From: Campylobacter sp.
Lineage (GTDB): Bacteria > Campylobacterota > Campylobacteria > Campylobacterales > Campylobacteraceae
NCBI GenBank assembly: GCA_024680445.1
Contig: JAILCJ010000110.1
Coordinates: forward strand, 1 to 12,874
Length of the DNA: 12,874 nucleotides
Direction: 5' to 3'
A program made the position numbers and the translations under genes. The notes under the pieces are model-generated. The model was not told where the DNA came from. It saw only the letters and a program-made list of their open reading frames with translations, and searched no databases. Of this stretch, positions 6,693 through 12,874 are shown piece after piece. Within the stretch, counting starts at the first letter, position 1. Every line of letters starts with the position of its first letter.

Positions 6693-7217
6693 ATGAATAA
6701 GATTCTTAGTTCAGTAGTTGCAGCTTCACTCGCTGCTAGCGTTGCTTTTGCAGGTGAATTCCCAATAGGTGAACCAGTAGAAATAAACGGCATGGAGATA
6801 GCAGCAGTTTATCTTCAACCTATCGACATGGAACCAAAAGGCGTTGACCTAGCTCCAAGCCAATCAGATCTTCACCTTGAAGCTGATATTCACGCTATCA
6901 AAGGCAACAAAAATGGCTTTGGCGAAGGCGAGTGGATACCTTATCTAAAAGTTAGTTATGAACTTAAAAACCTTGATAATGGCAAAGTAAAAAAAGGTAC
7001 ATTTATGCCTATGGTAGCAGCCGATGGTCCTCACTATGGTGCAAACCTAAAAATGGACGCTGGTGTTGGTAACTATGAGCTTAAATTTACTATCGCAAAC
7101 CCAGAAGCACAAGGTTTTGGTCGCCATGCTGACAAAGAAACAGGTGTTGGCAAATGGTTTGAACCATTTACTGTAACTTATAAAGACTTCAAATGGACGG
7201 GCGGTCCGGTTAAATAA
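6693..7217 (+). CDS. p19: P19 periplasmic iron/copper-binding protein
   Basis: Periplasmic high-affinity iron-uptake protein of the P19/FetP/Tp34 family (174 residues, usual length). A signal peptide of 20 residues ends in AFA before GEF. The mature protein has the family's metal ligands: the His-x-Glu pair H61/E63, methionine M105 or M107 in TFMPMVAADGPH, H114 and H145. In C. jejuni P19 the corresponding residues bind copper at a dimer interface and form the probable iron site. The sequence ends with the FKWTGGPVK tail. It lies 14 bases after the FTR1 gene, as in other P19-type operons, and is followed by a GC-rich hairpin. It probably hands iron to the FTR1 permease. The assignment to P19 is strong; copper dependence is from family knowledge. 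Confidence 0.96.
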   Translation: MNKILSSVVAASLAASVAFAGEFPIGEPVEINGMEIAAVYLQPIDMEPKGVDLAPSQSDLHLEADIHAIKGNKNGFGEGEWIPYLKVSYELKNLDNGKVKKGTFMPMVAADGPHYGANLKMDAGVGNYELKFTIANPEAQGFGRHADKETGVGKWFEPFTVTYKDFKWTGGPVK

Positions 7218-7223
7218 TTTTAT

Positions 7224-7242
7224 GGGCGGGAAACCGCCCTTT
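7224..7242 (+). terminator. GAAA-loop hairpin between p19 and DUF2318 gene
   Basis: GGGCGG (7224-7229), GAAA loop (7230-7233) and CCGCCC (7234-7239) form a perfect six-base-pair GC stem closed by a stable GNRA tetraloop, followed by only TTT. It is the only obvious GC-rich inverted repeat I see in the window. The short T-tract points to partial termination or protection of the upstream FTR1-p19 mRNA 3' end rather than full termination, since the next genes lack an obvious own promoter. Confidence 0.7.
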
Positions 7243-7254
7243 GAAGGTTAGTTA

Positions 7255-8622
7255 ATGTCAATTTACTTCGTGCAAGTACTCACAGCGCTCTTAGGTTTTA
7301 GCCTTTTTGCCGCTCTAAACAATAATACAAAACATTTTTCTCCGATATTCTTACCTAGTCTTTTTGGGATAATAGCAGGAATTCTCATATTTAAAATGCT
7401 TAGATATGCACTTCTTGATACTCAGGCTAAGGCCATGATAGATTGCATAACTTTGGTATTTTTACTTTTTGCTTTGATTTTTATTTTTATAAATAACAAA
7501 TATATAAAAATGGCTATTTTTGCCTTACTTGGACTTGGATATGGCTTTACTTATTCGTCTATATCCTCGTTATTTCCGCTATTTAATGGCGAACTTTTAG
7601 ATACTCAAAGCGTCATAAGCTTTTTTCTTATGTGCTTTGCTATGCTTTTGTGTATTTTTACATTTTTTATAGTATCAAATTTGAAAGAATACATAAAAGC
7701 AAATTTGATTAAAATTTTAGCTTTTATTGTGCTTTTTGCCTTATTTTTTGAAAAAATTTCTGTAAGCATTTTAGAGTTAATGCGTCTTGGAAAAATTCCA
7801 ACTCACACACAAGTGTTAAGCTTGGTCGCAAAAGGCATTTATATTTCAAGTTTTTTGGTATATTTTTTCGTTTTTATTATTTTTATGATAGTGATTTTGG
7901 CTTCGTATGCAAAACCAAATTTACCTGATAAAAAGGTAGTTGGCTCTGTGCCTTACCGCTTTGCCTTGGCAAAACGAAATTTCATCACAACAAATAGCAA
8001 ATTTGTAAGTAGCTTTTGCGTTATTGCCATTATTTTTGCACTTTATTACGACCTTTATGCCTCAAAACCACCTCAAATTTCAACTCCAACTTTGGTTGAA
8101 CCGCAAAATGGCAAATTTGTTTTTGATACCGAAATTTTAAAAGATAATGACTTGCATAGATACGCTTATATAACAGATGACGGCAAAGAGGTAAGATTCT
8201 TTTTGCTTAACCGCTTTCCAGACCGCCCTTCGCCTATCATAGTTTTTGATTCTTGTATGATTTGCGGTGATATGGGCTATGTTAAAAAAAGTGCTGATTT
8301 GATTTGTATATCGTGCAATGTTCGCATTTTCTTGCCAAGTGTTGGTAAAGAAGGCGGTTGTAACCCTATACCTATGAAATACAAATTTGATGGCAGATAT
8401 ATAACGGTTGATTATCAAACCATAGTTGATGGCTCAAATTATTTTAGCAAGGTCGTTGAAAAAATTGTCCTTGACCCAGTCAGTCGAAAAAAAGTAAGCA
8501 ACCTTACTTCACCGTCTTATCTTTACTATAACCGCAGATACTTTTTTGAAAACAACAAAACTCAGGCGGAATTTGAAGCCAATCCAGAAAAATATGTTGA
8601 TATAAACGGGACATTAAAATGA
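7255..8622 (+). CDS. DUF2318 membrane protein with five-cysteine cluster
   Basis: Inner-membrane protein of 455 residues, the counterpart of Cj1660 in the P19 operon. About seven hydrophobic segments occupy residues 1-217, and a further one lies at about 248-266, followed by a periplasmic C-terminal domain of the DUF2318 type. That domain carries C334/C337 and C351/C354 (two CxxC pairs) and C369 in GGCNPIP, plus H301, an arrangement that suggests a metal or Fe-S/haem-like redox site. The last 50 residues (about 406-448) resemble a YHS domain: DPV, a YFF block and FEANPEKY. The YHS cysteines are replaced (S410, E432, T436). GAAGG seven bases before the ATG is the ribosome binding site. The ATGA overlap with the next gene indicates coupling. 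A role as electron carrier or iron reductase partner for P19/FTR1 is inferred; the biochemical function of the family is not firmly known to me. Confidence 0.82.
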   Translation: MSIYFVQVLTALLGFSLFAALNNNTKHFSPIFLPSLFGIIAGILIFKMLRYALLDTQAKAMIDCITLVFLLFALIFIFINNKYIKMAIFALLGLGYGFTYSSISSLFPLFNGELLDTQSVISFFLMCFAMLLCIFTFFIVSNLKEYIKANLIKILAFIVLFALFFEKISVSILELMRLGKIPTHTQVLSLVAKGIYISSFLVYFFVFIIFMIVILASYAKPNLPDKKVVGSVPYRFALAKRNFITTNSKFVSSFCVIAIIFALYYDLYASKPPQISTPTLVEPQNGKFVFDTEILKDNDLHRYAYITDDGKEVRFFLLNRFPDRPSPIIVFDSCMICGDMGYVKKSADLICISCNVRIFLPSVGKEGGCNPIPMKYKFDGRYITVDYQTIVDGSNYFSKVVEKIVLDPVSRKKVSNLTSPSYLYYNRRYFFENNKTQAEFEANPEKYVDINGTLK

Positions 8623-9899
8623 CAAATATGCAACTTAGAATCATTAAAAGTTCTATCACCGGCTCTCATGTGCAAAAACTTATGGCTTTTATAACCATAA
8701 TGTTGGCTAGTGCATTGATAGCTTGCATGCTAAATATTACTCTTAAAATCGGCGATGAAATAGCGGGCGAACTTAGAAGCTACGGCTCAAATATCTTGGT
8801 TTTGCCACGCGGTGAGAGTTTAAGCATAGAGATAGAAGGTAAAAATTTTACCCCACTAAAATCGCAAAATTTCTTACCAGAAGATAAACTTCATAAGATA
8901 AAAGAAATTTTTTGGAGAAACAATATAGTCGCCTTTGCCCCATTTTTGCAAGCCGATGTAAATTCAAGCAAGGGTGAAAAATTCAAATTTGTCGGTACAT
9001 ATTTTGATAAAAATTTACAAATAAAAGACGAACCAGAATTTAAAACCGGCGTCAAAACGCTTTACGGCTTTTGGGGCATAAATGGAGAGTGGCCAAAAGA
9101 CGATAGTTTAGATGAAATTTTAGTCGGCGATGCCTTAGCAAAAAGCAAAAATTTCAAAGTTGGAGATGAACTTGTCTTAAATTCTCGCAAGCTTAAAATA
9201 GTTGGTATTTTAAATGGTGCAAGCGACGAGGCAAACAAATTTGTTGGTTCTTTAAAATTAGCTCAAATTTTTGCAAATCGCCCGGGCGAGTTTAGCAAGG
9301 CAGAAGTTTCAGCCATGACTATCCCCGAAAACGATCTTTCGCTAAAAGCTAGACGAAATGTTGATGACCTTGATAGTGCGGAGTATGATTTATGGTATTG
9401 CTCTGCTTATGTAAGCTCTATCGCCTTTCAAATCGAAGAAGATTTTGCTGGAGTTAGTGCCAAACCTAGCTTACAAGTTAGCGAAGCAGAAAGCAATATA
9501 GTCAAAAAAATTCAAAGCCTTATGGGTATAGTTAGTATCATCGCCCTTATAGTTTCGGCTATCGGCATAACTTCTTTGATGACTAGCGAAATTTACAGAC
9601 GCAAAAAAGAAATCGGTCTTTTAAAGGCCCTTGGTGCTAGCAATCTTGAAATTTACAGCCTTTTTGCCACAGAAAGCCTTGTTGTAGCCTTTTTTGCCGG
9701 TATAGTCGGCACGATTTTTGGCTATGGGCTTAGCTATCTTGTTGCCTTTGCTATCTTTTCGCATGGCATAGGTTTTGCGTGGATAGTCATACCTATAAGC
9801 ATAGCTTTTGCCCTGCTTATAAGCGTTATCGGCTCATTGTCGCCTATGCGAAGCCTTACTAAGTTGCTACCAGCGGAGGTGCTTTATGAGCGTAAATAA
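8619..9899 (+). CDS. ABC transporter permease, MacB/FtsX type (Cj1661-like)
   Basis: Permease of 426 residues with the MacB/FtsX layout: TM1 (about 21-43), a long periplasmic domain (about 44-298), then three C-terminal membrane segments (about 300-322, 348-376, 386-408). The cytoplasmic loop EIGLLKALGAS (331-341), between TM2 and TM3, is the coupling element of FtsX-like permeases that touches the ATPase. The start overlaps the DUF2318 stop (ATGA), and the 3' end overlaps the second permease by 14 bases. Together with that permease and the ATPase it forms a heteromeric transporter with no substrate-binding protein gene of its own. MacB-like proteins often act as mechanotransmitters rather than channels, so a role in powering a periplasmic redox or iron-release step is possible. 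The substrate is unknown. Confidence 0.85.
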   Translation: MTNMQLRIIKSSITGSHVQKLMAFITIMLASALIACMLNITLKIGDEIAGELRSYGSNILVLPRGESLSIEIEGKNFTPLKSQNFLPEDKLHKIKEIFWRNNIVAFAPFLQADVNSSKGEKFKFVGTYFDKNLQIKDEPEFKTGVKTLYGFWGINGEWPKDDSLDEILVGDALAKSKNFKVGDELVLNSRKLKIVGILNGASDEANKFVGSLKLAQIFANRPGEFSKAEVSAMTIPENDLSLKARRNVDDLDSAEYDLWYCSAYVSSIAFQIEEDFAGVSAKPSLQVSEAESNIVKKIQSLMGIVSIIALIVSAIGITSLMTSEIYRRKKEIGLLKALGASNLEIYSLFATESLVVAFFAGIVGTIFGYGLSYLVAFAIFSHGIGFAWIVIPISIAFALLISVIGSLSPMRSLTKLLPAEVLYERK

Positions 9900-11025
9900 A
9901 TTTTTTCTAAATACGGTTTTTAAAAGCATAAAAAACGGCTCTTTAAGAGTTGGCGTCATAGCTGTTTCTATCATGCTTGGTGCTTGCGTTTGTGCTGCTT
10001 TTGTAAATGTATATCTTGATATCGATAGCAAGGTTTCTCGTGAGCTTAAAACCTATGGTGCAAATATGATTTTTTCACCAAAAAATATGAGCGAAGTTGA
10101 TAATACCAGTCAAATCAAATTTGAAGAAATGAAGGCACAAATTCCAGCCGATAAACTTATAGCAGCTAGCGGATATCTTTTCACGCAAGCTAATATCGGC
10201 CCAACAAATGCGATAATTATGGGGGTTGAATACTCATCGCTTAAAAAAGTTAAACCATTTTTGGATTTAAGAGGCGGAGCGATGATAAATGTTGATTTTG
10301 ACGAAAAAAATGTCCTTATCGGTACCGATCTTGCAAAACAAGCTGGTTTTAAAGTCGGAGACGAGATAGACTTACGAGCCATAGGTGCAAACAAGGGTGA
10401 AAAAGTCAAGATAAAAGGCATAATAGCCACTGGCGATAAAGAAGACGCTTTGCTTATAACTTCGCTTGGCTTAGCACAAAAAATATCAAATTTGACCGAT
10501 AGGATAAATTATGCAGAAGCCGTAGTTTTGGGTAATTTTGATGAGATTAGCGAACTTGGCAAAAAGCTAAGTAATGATGAAATTTTGGCTAAACCTGTAG
10601 CAAAAATTTCTAAAAGCGAGGGACTTATACTAGAAAAAATAAAACTTTTGATGGCTTTGGTTTCTTTGGTTATTTTACTCATAACTTCGATGTGCGTAAA
10701 TACCACGCTCTCTGCGATTTTGCTATCTCGCTCAAAAGAAATTGCCTTGCTTAGAGCCATAGGAGCTAGCAAGAAAAATATTTTAAATTTGTTTGGGTTT
10801 GAAACATTTAGCATAGCTTTTATGTCGGCTTTTTTAGGGGCTATTTTGGGCTATTTTTTGGCACAAGCACTAGGCTATGCGATATTTAATTCTGGTATAG
10901 ATTTTAGGGTTTTGAGTATTCCTATAGCTATGATTTTATCTCTTGTTTTTGCTACGATAGCGGCATTTTATCCGATAAAACGGGCATTACAAAACGAAAT
11001 GGCACAGACTTTAAGGGGCGAATAA
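9886..11025 (+). CDS. ABC transporter permease, MacB/FtsX type (Cj1662-like)
   Basis: Second permease of 379 residues, paralogous to the one before it. TM1 (about 22-44), a shorter periplasmic domain (about 45-250), and three C-terminal membrane segments (about 252-275, 305-333, 341-363). The coupling loop is EIALLRAIGAS (285-295). Both permeases share the block of the type RELKTYGANMI just after TM1 (ELRSYGSNIL in the first), so they probably arose by tandem duplication. The start is supported by GGAGG six bases upstream, inside the first permease gene. The gene ends in TAATG, sharing one base with the ATPase start. Its smaller periplasmic domain, compared with its partner, suggests an asymmetric heterodimer. 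Confidence 0.85.
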   Translation: MSVNKFFLNTVFKSIKNGSLRVGVIAVSIMLGACVCAAFVNVYLDIDSKVSRELKTYGANMIFSPKNMSEVDNTSQIKFEEMKAQIPADKLIAASGYLFTQANIGPTNAIIMGVEYSSLKKVKPFLDLRGGAMINVDFDEKNVLIGTDLAKQAGFKVGDEIDLRAIGANKGEKVKIKGIIATGDKEDALLITSLGLAQKISNLTDRINYAEAVVLGNFDEISELGKKLSNDEILAKPVAKISKSEGLILEKIKLLMALVSLVILLITSMCVNTTLSAILLSRSKEIALLRAIGASKKNILNLFGFETFSIAFMSAFLGAILGYFLAQALGYAIFNSGIDFRVLSIPIAMILSLVFATIAAFYPIKRALQNEMAQTLRGE

Positions 11026-11735
11026 TGAATGCGATAGAAGTAAAAAATTTATGTAAATTTTTTGGAGATGTTAAGGCATTAGACGATATAAATTTTGAAG
11101 TTTCAAAGGGACAATGGACGAGCATAATGGGTCCAAGCGGTAGCGGTAAAAGCACGCTTGTAAATATATTATCTTTAATGGATAGCCCAAGCAAGGGCGT
11201 GTATTTGCTCGGCGGTGATGATGCTAGTCATCTAAACGAGGATGATACCTTGAAATACCGCCGTGAAAAAATAGGCTTGATATTTCAGCAATTTCACCTT
11301 GTACCCTACCTAAGTGCCTTAGAAAATGTTATGATAGCACAGTATTATCATAGTCATGTTGATGAAGAAGACGCCTTAAAAGCCCTTGAAGCAGTTGGAC
11401 TTTCGCACCGTGCCTCACATCGTCCAAGTCAGTTAAGCGGTGGAGAGCAACAAAGACTTTGCATAGCCAGATCGCTTATAAATGATCCTGAAATTTTGAT
11501 AGCAGACGAACCGACTGGCAACCTTGATGAAGCAAATGAAAAAATAGTGCTAGAATTATTTTTCAAACTAAGACAAGAGGGCAAAACCATACTTTTGGTT
11601 ACTCACAACCCTGAACTAGGTGAATTTGGTGACAAGGTTGTATATCTAAGACACGGCAAACTCGAAGAAGTTAGAGAAGGCAAAAATAAACAAAGAGATA
11701 TCCAAAGTATAAATTTGAAAAAAGGAGTTAATTAG
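11025..11735 (+). CDS. ABC transporter ATPase, MacB/LolD type (Cj1663-like)
   Basis: ATP-binding subunit of 236 residues. Walker A is GPSGSGKST (36-44), the Q-loop is at Q88-Q89, the signature LSGGEQQR at 137-144, Walker B ILIADEPT (157-164, with E162), the D-loop GNLD (165-168) and the switch H194. The pattern around these motifs is that of the LolD/MacB/FtsE group, which pairs with FtsX-like permeases, in agreement with the two permease genes upstream. The ATG shares a base with the previous stop (TAATG), and the stop shares a base with the GTG start of the thioredoxin gene. All catalytic residues are intact, so it should be an active ATPase. Confidence 0.93.
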   Translation: MNAIEVKNLCKFFGDVKALDDINFEVSKGQWTSIMGPSGSGKSTLVNILSLMDSPSKGVYLLGGDDASHLNEDDTLKYRREKIGLIFQQFHLVPYLSALENVMIAQYYHSHVDEEDALKALEAVGLSHRASHRPSQLSGGEQQRLCIARSLINDPEILIADEPTGNLDEANEKIVLELFFKLRQEGKTILLVTHNPELGEFGDKVVYLRHGKLEEVREGKNKQRDIQSINLKKGVN

Positions 11736-12226
11736 TGAGAAAAATTTTACTCACCGTTTTTATTATTTTTACTTTTAGTGCATGCGTAAAAGAATACGAC
11801 AAGCACCATATCACGCTTAACGATCCTAATGGTATCGATACACAGTTTTTTCCAAAAGAACAAAGGTTAAAAATAGGCGATAAACCTTATGTGCTTTTCT
11901 TTTTTAGCCCAGAATGCGGAGTTTGCAAAGAACAAATTCCAGATATAAATGAAATTTACGCAAGTTATGGCGACAAAATAAATGTTGTGGGAGTTTTTGG
12001 CCCAAGCATAGGTTTTGATAAAGATATAGAAATTTTAAACGCACACAAGGTGAAATTTAAGACAACAAGTGATAAGATTTCAGTTGATTATTTTAGTAAA
12101 GCAGTCGGTGGTGTAATGGGCGTACCGGTTACTTATATCTACGATAAAGACGGAAAATTACAAGATAAATTTATCGGTATGACGCCACGAAAGGTGCTTT
12201 TAGATAGTCTAAAACTTGTTTTATAA
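11735..12226 (+). CDS. thioredoxin-like (TlpA-type) lipoprotein
   Basis: Exported thiol-disulfide protein of 163 residues. The signal peptide ends in a lipobox FSAC with C17 as the lipid-bearing cysteine. The thioredoxin fold follows, with the active site C61-G-V-C64 after SPE and a cis-proline P131 in GVP. The start is a GTG at 11735, served by AGGAG seven bases upstream; it overlaps the ATPase stop (TAGTG). In C. jejuni two thioredoxin-like genes (Cj1664, Cj1665) end the P19 operon as I remember it; only one is here. It may keep the cysteines of the DUF2318 protein reduced, which is inference from gene order. The D+3 position after C17 (V-K-E) does not show an inner-membrane retention signal, so membrane placement is open. 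Confidence 0.88.
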   Translation: MRKILLTVFIIFTFSACVKEYDKHHITLNDPNGIDTQFFPKEQRLKIGDKPYVLFFFSPECGVCKEQIPDINEIYASYGDKINVVGVFGPSIGFDKDIEILNAHKVKFKTTSDKISVDYFSKAVGGVMGVPVTYIYDKDGKLQDKFIGMTPRKVLLDSLKLVL

Positions 12227-12230
12227 AGGA
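12226..12230 (+). promoter_or_regulatory. ribosome binding site that sets the TraT-like start
   Basis: AAGGA begins on the last base of the thioredoxin stop codon. It lies six bases before ATG 12237 but only three before the in-frame GTG at 12234. The ATG is therefore the preferred start. Confidence 0.65.
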
Positions 12231-12236
12231 TAAGTG

Positions 12237-12797
12237 ATGAAAAATTTTATCTTGGCTTTTTTGGCAATTTTCATTTTAGGTTGTGCTGGTGTTGAGCCTA
12301 AAATCGCTGTAAATTCAACCCAAGCCATTTTCATCACGCCCAAAAAAGACGAAAAAATCATTTATGCAAATTTTAAAAACACTGCCGGTGTAGAAAATCA
12401 AAGTCTAACAACTTATGTCTTAAACGAATTTGCAAATGCTGGTTTTACACCAACTTCTGACCCTCAAAATGCCAATTATGTAGTCCTTGGCGATATACTT
12501 AGCTTTACAAGAAGCGGAGTTCGTGACTATGATTATAACGGTTTTATGAGTATGGGCGTTGGCAGAAGATCAAGATTTTTTGGCTTTGGTATGATGATAC
12601 CTATTGATGATACTTACAGCGATAGATATTTTTATACCATGAAAGTCAGCGTCTTGATAAAACAAAAAAATGCCGAAGAAAAATCCACTATTCTAAGCCT
12701 AAAAACAGCAAACAACACAAGATCTTATGATTATGTCCTACCACTTTTTCAAAACAGAATCGCAAAACAAATCGTTGGATTTTTTTATAATTTTTAA
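12237..12797 (+). CDS. TraT-like outer-membrane lipoprotein
   Basis: Predicted lipoprotein of 186 residues. The signal peptide ends in the lipobox ILGC with C16. The sequence resembles the TraT complement-resistance/surface-exclusion family: an N-terminal strand with IFITPKKDEKIIYANFKNT lines up with the TraT segment IWLEPASERTVFLQIKNT, followed by an Ala/Tyr-containing helix and ANYVVLGDIL (TraT: YYWIQANVL). Later YFYTMKVSVLIKQK matches VNYTMITDVQIAER, and the end LPLFQNRIAKQIVGFF matches the TraT tail. The glycine-rich hydrophobic middle of plasmid TraT is replaced by a short Gly/Met/Phe stretch (about 103-121). The gene starts 10 bases after the thioredoxin gene with its own AAGGA, so it is probably in the P19 operon. 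No conjugation gene is nearby. Function here is unknown; family assignment is from memory of TraT, not a search. Confidence 0.65.
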   Translation: MKNFILAFLAIFILGCAGVEPKIAVNSTQAIFITPKKDEKIIYANFKNTAGVENQSLTTYVLNEFANAGFTPTSDPQNANYVVLGDILSFTRSGVRDYDYNGFMSMGVGRRSRFFGFGMMIPIDDTYSDRYFYTMKVSVLIKQKNAEEKSTILSLKTANNTRSYDYVLPLFQNRIAKQIVGFFYNF

Positions 12798-12854
12798 GCA
12801 AAATTTTCTAAGCTAATTTAAATTTTTTACATTAAAAATCAAATTTTTGCTTTT
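12796..12854 (+). terminator. possible terminator after the TraT-like gene
   Basis: AAGCAAAATTT (12796-12806) is nearly the inverse of AAATTTTTGCTTT (12841-12853), with one bulged base and a loop of about 34 bases, followed by more T residues. The arms are mostly A/T, so the pairing is weak and may be chance. No gene is visible from 12798 to the right edge. Confidence 0.3.
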
Positions 12855-12874
12855 ATTGTATTTAATCAAATTTG

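Noticed and set aside
10110..11194. Minus-strand frames opposite the second permease and the ATPase
   Set aside because: The plus-strand genes carry all family motifs. The antisense products are low-complexity Ser/Leu/Pro-rich translations without ribosome binding sites.
12234..12236. GTG as start of the TraT-like gene
   Set aside because: It is only three bases from the AAGGA ribosome binding site; ATG 12237 has normal spacing and gives a standard lipoprotein signal peptide.
12237..12797. TraT-like gene as a sign of an integrated plasmid or conjugative element
   Set aside because: No integrase, relaxase, other transfer gene, repeat boundary or composition change is visible, and the gene is tightly packed behind the thioredoxin gene.

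Overview
The window looks like chromosomal DNA of a Campylobacter species, probably not C. jejuni, or a close Campylobacterota relative. The DNA is AT-rich, all genes lie on the plus strand with tight or overlapping junctions, and several proteins match Campylobacter hallmarks: a CosR/HsrA-type regulator and the P19 iron-uptake operon. No insertion sequence, CRISPR array, tRNA, rRNA or base-composition break is visible. I see no sign of recent transfer.

Block 1 (about 1-4652) is a housekeeping and regulatory cluster. An AT-rich intergenic stretch leads into plsY (acyl-phosphate glycerol-3-phosphate acyltransferase), which overlaps a folB-like gene. A well-formed sigma-70 promoter then drives cosR, an overlapping sensor histidine kinase gene and a Ppx/GppA phosphatase gene. 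The CosR orthologue here keeps every residue of a phosphorylatable receiver, including Asp51, and has a kinase gene overlapping its 3' end. As I recall it, the C. jejuni protein is an orphan without the phospho-acceptor.

Block 2 (about 4653-12797) is a compact, probably iron-repressed operon. It encodes an FTR1-type iron permease with a large periplasmic domain, the periplasmic metal-binding protein P19, a DUF2318 membrane protein with a five-cysteine cluster, two MacB/FtsX-like ABC permeases with their ATPase, a thioredoxin-like lipoprotein, and finally a TraT-like lipoprotein. The intergenic region before FTR1 holds an AT-only inverted repeat, a Fur-box-like sequence and a -10 element. A GC-rich GAAA-loop hairpin between p19 and the DUF2318 gene could set the ratio of upstream to downstream expression.

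Working model, based on what is known of P19/FetMP-type systems: P19 captures iron (and binds copper) in the periplasm, the FTR1 protein moves iron across the inner membrane, and the DUF2318, ABC and thioredoxin proteins supply a redox or energising function needed at low iron. The core operon is a known system. The parts most worth follow-up are the CosR-kinase pair, the cysteine-free YHS-like tail of the DUF2318 protein, the three 123-residue repeats in FTR1, and the TraT-like gene at the end of the operon.
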